Positions 37,583-46,170 are shown, counted from the stretch's first letter. The stretch is DNA of 64,000 bases from VAZQ01 sp963725185 (GCA_963725185.1 CAVRXO010000006.1:1674001-1738000), one strand, 5' to 3'. Made by a program: numbers and translations. Notes: generated from the sequence alone by a model not told the origin.

Positions 37583-38617
37583 ATGGGTTACAAGGTCGCG
37601 GTCGTGGGCGCCACCGGCAATGTGGGCCGCGAAATGCTCGGCATCCTGGCGGAGCGGACTTTCCCGGCCGACGAGGTGTTGGCGCTGGCGTCGCGCCGCA
37701 GCCTCGGCTCCGAGGTCTCGTTCGGCGACCAGACCCTCAAGATCAAGGCGCTTGAGCACTGCGATTTCTCCGACATCGACATCTGCCTGATGTCGGCGGG
37801 CTCGAGCGTCGCCAAGGAGTGGGCCCCGAAGATCGCGGCCGCCGGCGCGGTGGTGATCGACAATTCGTCGTTCTGGCGCTACGACTCCGACGTTCCGCTG
37901 GTCGTGCCGGAAGTCAACGCCCATGCGCTTGCCGGCTTCCGCAAGCGCGGCATCATCGCCAATCCCAATTGCTCGACCGCGCAGCTCGTGGTGGCGCTCA
38001 AGCCGCTGCATGACAAGGCCAGGATCAAGCGCGTGGTGGTGGCGACCTATCAATCGGTGTCGGGCGCCGGCAAGGAAGCGATGGACGAGCTGTTCTCGCA
38101 AACCAAGGCCGTGTTCACCCTGGGCGAGATGGAGGTGAAGAAGTTCAGCACCCGCATCGCCTTCAATCTCATCCCGCAGATAGACGTGTTCATGGAGGAC
38201 GGCTACACGCGGGAAGAGTGGAAGATGGTGGCCGAGACCAAGAAGATTCTCGATCCCAAGATCAAGCTCACCGCCACCTGCGTGCGGGTGCCCGTGTTCA
38301 TCGGCCACTCCGAGGCGGTCAATATCGAGTTCGAGCAGCCGATCACCGCCGACGAGGCGCGCGATATCCTGCGCACCGCTCCCGGCGTGCTGGTGATCGA
38401 TAAGCACGAGCCCGGCGGCTACATCACGCCCTACGAGTGCGCCGGCGAGGACGCCACCTATGTGAGCCGCATCCGCGAGGATGCGACGGTCGAGAACGGG
38501 CTCTCGCTCTGGTGCGTATCCGACAATCTGCGCAAGGGCGCCGCCCTCAACGCCGTGCAGATCGCCGAATGCCTGATCAACCGCAAGCTGATCCAGGCGA
38601 AGCGGAAGGCGGCGTAG
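37583..38617 (+). CDS. asd: Aspartate-semialdehyde dehydrogenase
   Basis: Asd reduces aspartyl phosphate to aspartate semialdehyde, the branch point to lysine, diaminopimelate, methionine and threonine. The 344-residue protein has the NADP-binding VAVVGATGNVGREML at the N-terminus, the active-site Cys in NPNCSTAQLVVALKPL (near residue 130), VATYQSVSGAGKEAMDEL and the substrate-binding RVPVFIGHSEAVNIEF. The start at 37583 is chosen because GGGAG lies 8 bases upstream; an in-frame TTG six bases earlier is less likely. Its stop codon lies inside a palindromic repeat. Confidence 0.97.
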   Translation: MGYKVAVVGATGNVGREMLGILAERTFPADEVLALASRRSLGSEVSFGDQTLKIKALEHCDFSDIDICLMSAGSSVAKEWAPKIAAAGAVVIDNSSFWRYDSDVPLVVPEVNAHALAGFRKRGIIANPNCSTAQLVVALKPLHDKARIKRVVVATYQSVSGAGKEAMDELFSQTKAVFTLGEMEVKKFSTRIAFNLIPQIDVFMEDGYTREEWKMVAETKKILDPKIKLTATCVRVPVFIGHSEAVNIEFEQPITADEARDILRTAPGVLVIDKHEPGGYITPYECAGEDATYVSRIREDATVENGLSLWCVSDNLRKGAALNAVQIAECLINRKLIQAKRKAA

Positions 38618-38702
38618 GGCGCAATCGCTCTATTGCGCCATCGGCCCGCCAAACAATGCCTTCGACCCCGCCAAGCGGCGCAATAAAGCGATTGCGCCCT
38701 AC
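38614..38702. repeat. Palindrome with perfect 16-base arms at the end of asd
   Basis: GTAGGGCGCAATCGCT (38614-38629) is the exact inverse complement of AGCGATTGCGCCCTAC (38687-38702). The inner sequence contains a second short pair (ATTGCGCC/GGCGCAAT). The left arm supplies the asd stop codon. Related but diverged elements flank the IS near 51549 and 53100-53211. Confidence 0.85.
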
Positions 38703-38769
38703 GCGCGCACTGGCGCCTTTTTGGCTTCGCCGCTACGCTCTTCCGCCGGCCAATTGAGGGGGCTTTGTC

Positions 38770-39648
38770 ATGACCATCCGTCCACGCCGCAGCTTGCTCT
38801 ACATGCCGGGCTCCAATGCGCGCGCCATCGAGAAGGCGCGCAGCCTTCCGGCCGACACCATCATTCTCGATCTCGAGGACTCGGTCGCGCCGCAAGCGAA
38901 GCCGGCGGCGCGGGCGCAGGTGGTCGCCGCCGTCAAGGCCGGCGGGTTTGGACCGCGCGAGGTCGTGGTCCGCATCAACGGCCTCGACACCGAGTGGTGG
39001 TTCGACGACCTCAACGCCATCACGCATGCCAAGCCCGATGCGATACTGGTGCCGAAAGTATCGGGTCCCGGCCAATTCGACGACGTCATCGCGCGGATGG
39101 TCGCGGTCGGGTCCGACCACGACGTGCGGGTCTGGGCCATGCTGGAGACGCCGCTCGCCATGCTGCACGTGGACCGGATTGCGGCCGCCGCGCTCGATCC
39201 GGAGCTGCGCCTGACCGCCTTCGTGATGGGGACGAACGATCTCGCCAAGGAGACGCGGACCAGGCTCATGCCGGGACGCGCCGCCATGCTGCCCTGGCTG
39301 ATGACCTGCGTGGCCGCGGCACGCGCCTATGGGGTCGAGATCATCGACGGCGTCTACAACGACCTCGGCAATGCCGAGGGGTTTGCGCAGGAATGCGCGC
39401 AGGCCCGCGACCTCGGTTTCGACGGCAAGACGCTCATTCACCCCAACCAGATCGATCCCTGCAATGCCGCCTTCTCGCCCGATGCCGCCGAGGTGGCGCA
39501 GGCCAAGAAGATCATCGCGGCCTTCGACCTGCCGGAGAACGAGGGCAAGGGTGTGGTGGCGCTCGACGGCCGCATGGTCGAGCGCCTGCATGCCGAGATG
39601 GCGCGCCGCACGGTGGCGATCGCACAGGCGATCGCGGAGCGCGCGTAG
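38770..39648 (+). CDS. CoA-ester lyase, malyl-CoA lyase/thioesterase-like
   Basis: This 292-residue HpcH/HpaI (CitE-like) TIM-barrel protein starts RPRRSLLYMPGSNARAIEKA. It has the metal-binding IILDLEDSVAP, the CoA-site VRINGLDTEW, the Glu of MLETPLAM and the Asp of FVMGTNDLAKE, so the catalytic set is intact. The fold covers L-malyl-CoA/beta-methylmalyl-CoA lyase and (3S)-malyl-CoA thioesterase of the ethylmalonyl-CoA pathway, as well as citramalyl-CoA lyase. A mesaconyl-CoA hydratase-like protein at 31152 supports that pathway. It lies downstream of asd after a palindrome. Confidence 0.82.
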   Translation: MTIRPRRSLLYMPGSNARAIEKARSLPADTIILDLEDSVAPQAKPAARAQVVAAVKAGGFGPREVVVRINGLDTEWWFDDLNAITHAKPDAILVPKVSGPGQFDDVIARMVAVGSDHDVRVWAMLETPLAMLHVDRIAAAALDPELRLTAFVMGTNDLAKETRTRLMPGRAAMLPWLMTCVAAARAYGVEIIDGVYNDLGNAEGFAQECAQARDLGFDGKTLIHPNQIDPCNAAFSPDAAEVAQAKKIIAAFDLPENEGKGVVALDGRMVERLHAEMARRTVAIAQAIAERA

Positions 39649-39716
39649 CCTGCCGAGCCCGCGAAACCAAGCCCCTCCGGCGGCGTTGTCGGATCAGAAG
39701 CATTGGAGGACGCATC

Positions 39717-40037
39717 ATGCCCGACATTCGAGCGAACGGCGGCATCGTCACCCAGATCACTACCGTCAAGCTGCCGCCCGACAACCAGGAGGAAGTGCTC
39801 AGCCTGATGATCGAACGATCCCGCTTCATGGCGACCCAGCCGGGGTTCGTTTCGGTCAATCTCCACCGAAGCAAGGACGGCACCCACGTCGTCAACTACA
39901 TCCAATGGAGCAACGCCGAAAAGCTGAAGGCCGCGCACCAGTCTCCCGAGTTTCGCAAGCGGTGGCCTCGCTTCGCCGAGCTCACGGACGAGATCGAGCC
40001 CTGCCTTTACGAGGTGGTCCACACCGAGGCGGCCTAG
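39717..40037 (+). CDS. Antibiotic biosynthesis monooxygenase-like protein
   Basis: This 106-residue single ABM-domain protein has strand VTQITTVKLPPDN, helix EEVLSLMIERSRFMATQPGF, strands VSVNLHRSKDGTHVVNYIQW and a second helix ending in FRKRW. The GFVSVNLHRS...NYIQW pattern is typical of the small quinol- or haem-related monooxygenase family; the substrate cannot be named. GGAGG 7 bases before ATG 39717 supports the start. It follows the CoA-ester lyase after 68 bases on the same strand and may be cotranscribed. Confidence 0.82.
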   Translation: MPDIRANGGIVTQITTVKLPPDNQEEVLSLMIERSRFMATQPGFVSVNLHRSKDGTHVVNYIQWSNAEKLKAAHQSPEFRKRWPRFAELTDEIEPCLYEVVHTEAA

Positions 40038-40053
40038 ATATCAACCCGGCGCG

Positions 40054-40920
40054 TCACTTCCGCGTCTGCTTGAAATAGCGCAGATCGGGCGGCGCCTGGT
40101 CCTTCCGGGCCGGCATCAGGAAGCCGTCGGCGCTCAGGTAATAATTCTCCGTGCCGACGTTGATCTGCGCGTTGTTCTCGTTGCAAACATATTCCAGCCA
40201 CGCCGGCTGCGGGTCGGCGTTGCGACGGTAGCGCTTGTCCACCGTCCAGGGGTGCGTCAAGGCATGATCGATCACGGTGATCTCGTCATGCAGGATGTTC
40301 GGATCGGTCTTGTCGAGGTAGAGCCGCTCCTTGAAGATGGACTGATTGTCGTAGTGTAGCGGCAGGCCGGTGCCGTCGTAGACGCGGGGACCCTTGAACG
40401 GGCCGCGCGTCTCGACCTCGAGCACGTCATAGCGGCCGTCGCCGTTCCCATCGATCCATCTTCCGATGGAATAGCCGGCATAGCTCGGCTCGATCTGCTG
40501 GGCGGGCCAATCGCGGCCATCGGTGAAGATACGACGGCCGTGATCCGCGTTGTTGATCAGGATATAGGTCGTTTCCGGGGTGATGACGTATTCCTGCGGG
40601 TAGAAGGCGGCCATCATCATCGGCATGCCGTAGGCGAGACAGCGCGATCCGTCCACGAAATTGCCCTGCCCGCCCTTGGCTTGGTCGGCGAGGCTCGCCT
40701 CCAGAACCGCCTTGTATTCCGGCGTGAGCGGCGCCTCCTGGCCAAATCCCCAGGGCTTGGTCTGGTCGAAGGACGGCTGGCCCGGAAGCCCGGGAACGAC
40801 GTACCGGTTCCATTGGCCTTTCCAATTGGGGTACTTGGGGTCGTCGAGCGCCTGCGCGCCGCCGACGGACATCCACAGCGCGGCCAACGCGGTTGCAATC
40901 ACCAAGCTTCGGTGGAGCAT
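40054..40920 (-). CDS. Secreted protein of unknown function
   Basis: This 288-residue protein has a clear signal peptide (MLHRSLVIATALAALWMSVG, cleavage near GAQALD). The mature part starts PKYPNWKGQWNRYV and has many aromatic residues, MPMMMAAFYPQEYVITPETT, a DGNGDGRYD acidic loop resembling a calcium-binding or EF-hand-like segment (near residues 163-171), and TVIDHALTHPWTVDKRYRR. I do not recognise a named family; related exported proteins occur in other soil bacteria. The start at 40920 is backed by GGGAGA 5 bases upstream. It is convergent with the ABM-like gene (16 bases apart). Confidence 0.7.
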   Translation of the reverse strand: MLHRSLVIATALAALWMSVGGAQALDDPKYPNWKGQWNRYVVPGLPGQPSFDQTKPWGFGQEAPLTPEYKAVLEASLADQAKGGQGNFVDGSRCLAYGMPMMMAAFYPQEYVITPETTYILINNADHGRRIFTDGRDWPAQQIEPSYAGYSIGRWIDGNGDGRYDVLEVETRGPFKGPRVYDGTGLPLHYDNQSIFKERLYLDKTDPNILHDEITVIDHALTHPWTVDKRYRRNADPQPAWLEYVCNENNAQINVGTENYYLSADGFLMPARKDQAPPDLRYFKQTRK

Positions 40921-41142
40921 GGCATTCTCCCGCTGATCCACTCACCTCGCAAGGCAAACGCCGGTAAGAGCGGTTTCGGCCTGAAAAGACTGCGGCCCGC
41001 CGACGGCCAAATCGCCGCCGCTGAAAAAGCGGACTTCGGCCCGTCCTGCCATGGCCCTACGGAAAACTCTACGGCAGTACTCCTGCCTCTTGCAACGGGC
41101 CCTTTTGGGGGGAGGGATTCGGCACCGGCGTGCCGCCGCCCG

Positions 41143-41748
41143 TCACAGCCACGGCCGCGCGGCCTTGGCGTTGGCCTCGAAGCGGTCGATCTTGTCCTGC
41201 TTGACCATGGTCAGCGCGATATCGTCGAGCCCGTTGAGCAGGCAATGCTTGCGGTGCGGATCGATGTCGAAGCGGACCACCCCGCCGTCGGGCCCGCGGA
41301 TCTCCTGCTTCGCCAGGTCGATGGACAGCGTCGCATTGGCGCCGCGCTCGGCGTCGTCGAACAGCTTCTCCAGGTCCTGCGGGCTGACCTTGATGGGCAG
41401 AATGCCGTTCTTGAAGCAGTTGTTGTAGAAGATGTCGCCGAACGAGGTCGAGATCACGCAGCGGATGCCGAAGTCCAGGAGCGCCCAGGGGGCATGCTCG
41501 CGCGAGGAGCCGCAGCCGAAGTTGTCGCCGGCGACCAGCACCTTGGCGTTGCGATAGGCCGGCTTGTTGAGCACGAAATCCGGGTTCTCGCTGCCGTCGT
41601 CGCGATAGCGCTTCTCGGAGAACAGGCCGCTGCCGAGCCCGGTGCGCTTGATGGTCTTGAGGTACTGCTTGGGGATGATCATGTCGGTATCGACATTGAT
41701 CATCTTGAGCGGGGCGGCGACGCCCTCCAAAACCGTGAACTTGTCCAT
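41143..41748 (-). CDS. leuD: 3-isopropylmalate dehydratase small subunit
   Basis: LeuD is the small (swivel) subunit that, with LeuC, isomerises 2- to 3-isopropylmalate. The 201-residue protein has NVDTDMIIPKQYLKTIKRTG at the N-terminus, the loop GDNFGCGSSREHAPWALLDFG (near residues 73-93) and FKNGILPI, all diagnostic. It is intact. It is separated from leuC by about 1.2 kb that carries two unrelated genes, so the subunits are not in one operon as in many bacteria. Start ATG 41748. Confidence 0.97.
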   Translation of the reverse strand: MDKFTVLEGVAAPLKMINVDTDMIIPKQYLKTIKRTGLGSGLFSEKRYRDDGSENPDFVLNKPAYRNAKVLVAGDNFGCGSSREHAPWALLDFGIRCVISTSFGDIFYNNCFKNGILPIKVSPQDLEKLFDDAERGANATLSIDLAKQEIRGPDGGVVRFDIDPHRKHCLLNGLDDIALTMVKQDKIDRFEANAKAARPWL

Positions 41749-41856
41749 GGGTCTATCCCGTAGTGTATCAGGCCCGTAATCGCGATTAACTCGCAGAACC
41801 GGCGTCCGTTAGTTTGACGTCTCGGCCTATGCTGCGGTTGCCGAGCAGCGCGGCTT

Positions 41857-41997
41857 CCCTCGCCCCGCTTGCGGGGAGAGGGCGACACACGCCGAGCGGA
41901 AACCGGAACTCGGCCCGGTGAGGGGGCGTTTCCGCAAGCTCAAACTCGCGGAAGCGCCCCCTCATCCCGACCTTCTCCCCGCGAGCGGGGAGAAGGA
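41857..41997. repeat. Large palindromic repeat unit upstream of leuD
   Basis: This lies within the 340-base gap 41749-42088. CCTCGCCCCGCTTGCGGGGA on the left and CTTCTCCCCGCGAGCGGGGA on the right each fold on themselves. Between them GGGGGCGTTTCCGC pairs with GCGGAAGCGCCCC. It is a composite of three hairpins. A partial relative is at 62645-62730. Nothing else in the gap is recognisable apart from the presumed leuD promoter. Confidence 0.7.
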
Positions 41998-42088
41998 GAC
42001 CGCCGTGCGAGGGGACACCCCGGAACCAAGCAGCAGAGTCGCCTGACGAGCCTTTATCCGGAATGGTGGCGTTGCGGAAGGGCTGCGG

Positions 42089-42517
42089 TCACGCAACGCT
42101 GGCCTCGATGGCGTGCATGTCATCGTCCGAGAGGCCGAAGTGGTGGCCGATCTCGTGCACCAGCACGTGGGCGATGATCGCTCCGAGCGTCTCCTCGTGC
42201 TCGCTCCAGTAGTCGAGGATCGGCCGGCGGTAGAGCCAGATCATGTTGGGCAGCTGTACCGGGGCGCTCTCGTGCCGGAACGGCAGGCCGACGCCCTGGA
42301 ACAGGCCGAGCAGGTCGAACTCGGTTTCGGCCTCCATCTGGTCGAGCACCTCGTCGGTCGGAAAATCCTCGACCCGAATGACCAGATCCTCGCACAGACC
42401 CCGGAATTGGGTCGGCAGCCGACGAAACGCGTCGATGGCGATGACCTCGATCTCGTCCAGCGAGGGCGCCTTGACGCCGTGCCAGTCGAGCGGGTCGGAA
42501 GATGCAGGATCGGCCAT
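42089..42517 (-). CDS. Metallopeptidase-family protein (zincin-like)
   Basis: This 142-residue protein carries the zincin motif HVLVHEIGHHFGLSDDDMH (residues about 119-137): HE-x-x-H with a third His and a downstream Asp. It belongs to the DUF1025-type 'metallopeptidase family' found widely in actinobacteria and alphaproteobacteria; no substrate is known. The rest has the usual FPTDEVLDQ and LPNMIWLYRRPILDYW stretches. No signal peptide is visible, so it is probably cytoplasmic. The gene is intact. Confidence 0.85.
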   Translation of the reverse strand: MADPASSDPLDWHGVKAPSLDEIEVIAIDAFRRLPTQFRGLCEDLVIRVEDFPTDEVLDQMEAETEFDLLGLFQGVGLPFRHESAPVQLPNMIWLYRRPILDYWSEHEETLGAIIAHVLVHEIGHHFGLSDDDMHAIEASVA

Positions 42518-42645
42518 GGCGGGGTTCTAAGCACTCGGGACGGATCGGCCAAGGCCTGTGCGGAACGCCGGCGCTGGCGTACGATTGTGGTCGGGGACGC
42601 AGGGCCCCTTGGGGCGAAGGGCGGGATGAGGCAAACGGAGTTCGC

Positions 42646-42948
42646 ATGGGCGTGATGAATCGGGCCGCGGTTTTGGGGATGGCCGTGCAGGCCGTCGTGA
42701 GTTTGGGCCTTTCGCTGCCGGTCCCGGCCGTGGCCGAGACCGTGGAGGCCGTCCCGCCGGCCGGCGACAGTGCGCCGTCAAGACGCCTTCTGGCCCCCCC
42801 GCCGGCGCGGATCAGGGTCTATCCGTTGCCGCAAAGCTATCCGGGACCGGGTGCGGTGCGCCAATGCGCGTTCTGGCTGGCGACTGAAAATCGCCCGAGC
42901 GGCACCGTCATCGTGCCGCAACAGCACTGCTGGTGGGAGCGCGGCTAG
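42646..42948 (+). CDS. Small exported protein of unknown function
   Basis: This 100-residue protein has a signal peptide (VLGMAVQAVVSLGLSLPVPA, cleavage after VAE), a Pro-rich middle (RRLLAPPPARIRVYPLPQSY) and a C-terminal part with two cysteines and three tryptophans (RQCAFWLATENRPSG, VIVPQQHCWWERG). I do not recognise a family; small Rhizobiales proteins with a CWWxRG ending are common, and a disulfide between the cysteines is likely. GGAG 5 bases upstream supports ATG 42646. It is convergent with leuC, 7 bases apart. Confidence 0.65.
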   Translation: MGVMNRAAVLGMAVQAVVSLGLSLPVPAVAETVEAVPPAGDSAPSRRLLAPPPARIRVYPLPQSYPGPGAVRQCAFWLATENRPSGTVIVPQQHCWWERG

Positions 42949-42955
42949 CCGCGCC

Positions 42956-44362
42956 TCAATTCCACTCCCGCACGTCGACGAAATGCCCGGCGATCGCGGC
43001 GGCGGCCGCCATCACGGGCGACACCAGATGGGTGCGGCCCTTGTAGCCCTGCCGGCCCTCGAAATTGCGGTTCGAGGTCGAGGCGCAGCGCTCGCCCGGC
43101 ATCAGCTTGTCGGGATTCATCGCCAGGCACATGGAGCAGCCCGGCTCGCGCCATTCAAAGCCGGCCGCAGCGAAGATCGTGTGCAGCCCTTCGGCCTCGG
43201 CCTGCTCTTTGACCAGCCCCGAGCCCGGCACGATCATGGCGTTGACGTTGCCGTTGACCTGCTTGCCGGCGACCGCGCGCGCGACCGCGCGCAGGTCCTC
43301 GATGCGGCCGTTGGTGCAGGAGCCGATGAACACGCGGTCGAGCTTGAGGTCGGTGATCCGCTCGCCGCCCTTCAATCCCATATATTCGAACGAGCTCGCG
43401 GCGGCGCGGCGCTTGTTCTCGTCGGCGATCTCGGCGAGCGTCGGAACGCGGCCGGTGACCGAGATCACCTGCTCGGGACTGGTGCCCCAGGTGACCAGCG
43501 GCGGCAGATTGGCGGCGTCGAGCCTGATCTCGCGGTCGAAATGCGCGCCCGGGTCCGAGCTCAACGTCTCCCAGTAGCGCATCGCCTGGTCCCAGGCCTT
43601 GCCCTTCGGGGCCTTCGGGCGATCCTTCAGGTATGCATAGGCCTTTTCGTCGGGGGCGATGAAGCCGGCCTTGGCGCCTCCCTCGACCGACATGTTGCAG
43701 ACCGTCATGCGGCCTTCCATGGAGAGCGAGGCGATCGCCGCGCCGGCATATTCGAGCGCATAGCCGGTGCCGCCCGCGGTGCCGATCTCGCCGATGATGG
43801 CAAGGATGATGTCCTTGGCGGTGACACCTTGCGGCAGCGTGCCCTCGACCACGGCGCGCATGTTCTTCGACTTGCTCTGGATCAGGGTCTGGGTCGCCAG
43901 CACGTGCTCGACCTCGGAGGTGCCGATGCCGTAGGCGAGCGCCCCGAAGGCGCCGTGGGTGGCGGTGTGGCTGTCGCCGCACACGATGGTGGTGCCCGGC
44001 AGCGTGAAGCCCTGCTCGGGCCCGATGATGTGGACGATGCCCTGCCGCTTGTCGAACTCGTTGTAATATTCGAGGCCGAAATCCTTGGCATTCTGCGCCA
44101 GCGTCGCGATCTGCTCGGCGCTTTCCGGATCCGGGTTGGGCAGATTGCGGTCGGTGGTCGGCACATTGTGGTCGACCACCGCCAGCGTCTTTTCCGGAGA
44201 GCGCACCTTGCGGCCGGACAGACGCAGCCCCTCGAAGGCCTGCGGGCTTGTCACCTCGTGCACCAGATGCCGGTCCACGTAGAGGAGGCAGGTGCCGTCG
44301 GGCTGCTCGTCGACCAGATGGTCGTCCCAGATCTTGTCGTAGAGGGTGCGGGGCTTGGCCAT
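42956..44362 (-). CDS. leuC: 3-isopropylmalate dehydratase large subunit
   Basis: LeuC is the [4Fe-4S] aconitase-family subunit acting with LeuD in leucine biosynthesis. The 468-residue protein has TLYDKIWDDHLV at the start, CGDSHTATHGAFGALAYGIG (residues about 131-150) and the cluster cysteines in FIGSCTNGRIED and GCSMCLAMNPD. SNRNFEGRQG completes the signature. It is intact. The start at 44362 (MAKPRTLYDK) is preferred; the frame continues 50 codons upstream without family similarity. It lies downstream of rplS and a SecD-head-like gene. Confidence 0.97.
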   Translation of the reverse strand: MAKPRTLYDKIWDDHLVDEQPDGTCLLYVDRHLVHEVTSPQAFEGLRLSGRKVRSPEKTLAVVDHNVPTTDRNLPNPDPESAEQIATLAQNAKDFGLEYYNEFDKRQGIVHIIGPEQGFTLPGTTIVCGDSHTATHGAFGALAYGIGTSEVEHVLATQTLIQSKSKNMRAVVEGTLPQGVTAKDIILAIIGEIGTAGGTGYALEYAGAAIASLSMEGRMTVCNMSVEGGAKAGFIAPDEKAYAYLKDRPKAPKGKAWDQAMRYWETLSSDPGAHFDREIRLDAANLPPLVTWGTSPEQVISVTGRVPTLAEIADENKRRAAASSFEYMGLKGGERITDLKLDRVFIGSCTNGRIEDLRAVARAVAGKQVNGNVNAMIVPGSGLVKEQAEAEGLHTIFAAAGFEWREPGCSMCLAMNPDKLMPGERCASTSNRNFEGRQGYKGRTHLVSPVMAAAAAIAGHFVDVREWN

Positions 44363-44450
44363 GCGAGAATTCCTGCAGCGGTTGTAGGGCCTATTTAGTC
44401 GGTCGCGCAGGCGGGGAAAAGTCCTGCCGTGGCGGGGCCGGCATGCGGCT

Positions 44451-44858
44451 TCAATCCGCCACGACCTCGATTTCAAGCTTGGTTCCGGCCGCGAGACGCC
44501 CGGCCAGGTCATGGGCTTCCTGCACGCTCAAGTGTCCCGCGATCTGGCCGCTGCCGCCGGTGATCGGCTCCCGGATCACAGGCCGGGAATACACCTTCCC
44601 GTCCACCCGTATCTCGGTCGTGCGGCCGACATTCTGGCTGGTGAATTGCGCAAACTTGCGCGCCGAATCCGGCGTGAATTGGAACGTCACCATCGGCTCG
44701 TTCGTGCGCTGGTCATAGGTCGCTTCGGCCTGCGCGATCTCAAAGAGCACCGGCTCGGCGATCGCTGCGGCGATCCCGCCGACCATTGCACCCAGCAAGC
44801 ATGCCAGCGTGAAACGGCCGGCGCCGCGCCCGAGCAGAGCCAACCGGCGCCGGCTCAC
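44451..44858 (-). CDS. SecD/SecDF P1-head-like membrane protein
   Basis: This 135-residue protein has one N-terminal membrane anchor (FTLACLLGAMVGGIAAAIA, residues about 16-34). A domain matching the P1 head of SecD follows: PMVTFQFTPDSARKFAQFTS, VGRTTEIRVDGKVYSRPVI and GQIAGHLSVQEAHDLAGRL. In SecD this domain faces the periplasm and helps late protein translocation; here it stands alone without the 6-helix RND part. The GTG start at 44858 overlaps the rplS stop (GTGA), so it is translationally coupled to a ribosomal protein gene. The function of the standalone form is unknown. Confidence 0.75.
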   Translation of the reverse strand: MSRRRLALLGRGAGRFTLACLLGAMVGGIAAAIAEPVLFEIAQAEATYDQRTNEPMVTFQFTPDSARKFAQFTSQNVGRTTEIRVDGKVYSRPVIREPITGGSGQIAGHLSVQEAHDLAGRLAAGTKLEIEVVAD

Positions 44859-45250
44859 TTCGCGGCGGCTTCGGCCGCTTCCGCTTCGGCGCGACGATCC
44901 GTCTTCTTCTCGACGATGCGGGCCGATTTGCCGCGCAGGCCGCGCAGGTAATAGAGCTTGGCGCGCCGCACCTTGCCGCGCCGCACCACCTTGATGGAAT
45001 CGACCAGCGGCGAATAGAGCGGGAAGACGCGCTCGACGCCCTCGCCGTAGGAGATCTTGCGCACCGTGAAGTTCTCGTTGAGGCCGGAGCCGGAGCGGCC
45101 GATGCACACGCCCTCATAGGCCTGGATGCGGGTGCGCTCGCCCTCCACCACCTTGACGTTGACCGAGACGGTGTCGCCGGGCTCGAACGGCGGGATGGTT
45201 TTGCCGAGCTTGGTCATCTGCTCTTGCTCGAGCTGCTTGATCAGGTTCAT
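44855..45250 (-). CDS. rplS: 50S ribosomal protein L19
   Basis: L19 sits at the 30S-50S interface. The 131-residue protein has the family's start (MNLIKQLEQEQMTKLGKTIP), FEPGDTVSVNVKVVEGERTR and QAYEGVCIGRSGSGLNENFT and ends KLYYLRGLRGKSARI followed by a charged Ala/Glu-rich tail. It is intact. It is the distal gene of the rpsP-rimM-trmD-rplS operon on the minus strand, with about 69 bases between the trmD end and its start. Confidence 0.97.
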   Translation of the reverse strand: MNLIKQLEQEQMTKLGKTIPPFEPGDTVSVNVKVVEGERTRIQAYEGVCIGRSGSGLNENFTVRKISYGEGVERVFPLYSPLVDSIKVVRRGKVRRAKLYYLRGLRGKSARIVEKKTDRRAEAEAAEAAAK

Positions 45251-45318
45251 GGGAGATCTCCGTCGGCTGCGCCGGAAATGCGGGGCGCAATTCGGCGTAC
45301 AAATGCGGTCTTGAGAGG

Positions 45319-46102
45319 TTACGGGTCGGCGAAGCTTCTACGACAAAGATTTCGCCTTGTCACCCTTTCGGGCCTGGCTCCTTGTCGCCTTGGGGTTTGG
45401 GCCGCCGGCGGCCCCATATAGGCCGCCCACAGGTCCGGGCGACGCTCGCGGGTGAGGCGCTCGGCCTCGGCTTGGCGCCAGGCCTTGACCTTGGCGTGAT
45501 CGCCCGCGGTCAGCACCGCCGGGATGGGGCGGCCTTCCCAGACTGCGGGCCGGGTGAATTGCGGGTATTCGAGCAGGCCCGCCGTGAAGCTCTCCTCGGC
45601 CGCCGGAGGCTTCCTTGCCCATCACGCCGGGCAGCAGCCGGATGCAGGCGTCGATGCAGCGCGCAGGCCGCGATCTCGCCGCCCGACAGCACGATAGTCG
45701 CCGATCGAGATCTCCTGCAGCATGCGGCCTTCGATCACGCGTTCGTCGACGCCCTCGAAACGGCCGCACAGGATGATCGCGCCGGGCCCGCGGGCGAGCG
45801 CTTCGACCCGCGCCTGGGTAAGCGGAAGGCCGCGCGGGCTCATCAAGAGGCGCGGGCGCTCGTCGCCCGCTGGGGCCGCGGCGTCGAGCGCGCGCGCCAG
45901 CACGTCGGGCCGCATCACCATGCCGGGACCGCCGCCGGCCGGCGTGTCGTCGACCGAGCGGTGCCGGTCGGTCGCCTGGGCGCGGATGTCGATGCTCTCG
46001 AGCGCCCCAGAGCCCGCCCGCCAGGGCCTTGCCGGCGAGGCTGAGCCCCAGCGGCCCCGGAAACATTTCCGGGAAGATGGTCAGCACGCTCGCGCGCCAC
46101 AT
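45319..46102 (-). CDS. trmD: tRNA (guanine-N1)-methyltransferase (frameshifted)
   Basis: TrmD makes m1G37 in tRNAs and is essential. The trefoil-knot SPOUT domain is readable in pieces: ASVLTIFPEMFPGPLGLSLA at the start, LLMSPRGLPLTQARVEALA and GAIILCGRFEGVDERVIEG, then (other frame) VLSGGEIAACAL, EASAAEE-like and FTAGLLEYPQFTRP, and finally ERLTRERRPDLWAAYM. At least three shifts lie near 46020, 45700 and 45600, and the end is uncertain (45319 or 45338 depending on frame). Corrected length is about 250 residues. It lies between the NADAR gene and rplS, the standard place apart from that insertion. The shifts are probably sequencing errors. Confidence 0.85.
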
Positions 46103-46132
46103 GATGGGGATCCCGGTTGGCGAGTGCGGTTG

Positions 46133-46170
46133 GCGAATAGCGAATTCGCTACTTACTATTCGCTATTCGC
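46133..46170. repeat. Perfect 13-base inverted repeat at the NADAR gene end
   Basis: GCGAATAGCGAAT (46133-46145) and ATTCGCTATTCGC (46158-46170) are exact inverse complements with a 12-base loop. The right arm contains the last codon and stop of the NADAR gene. There is no long U tract, so it is more likely a processing or stability hairpin than an efficient terminator. It is AT-richer than its surroundings. Confidence 0.7.
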
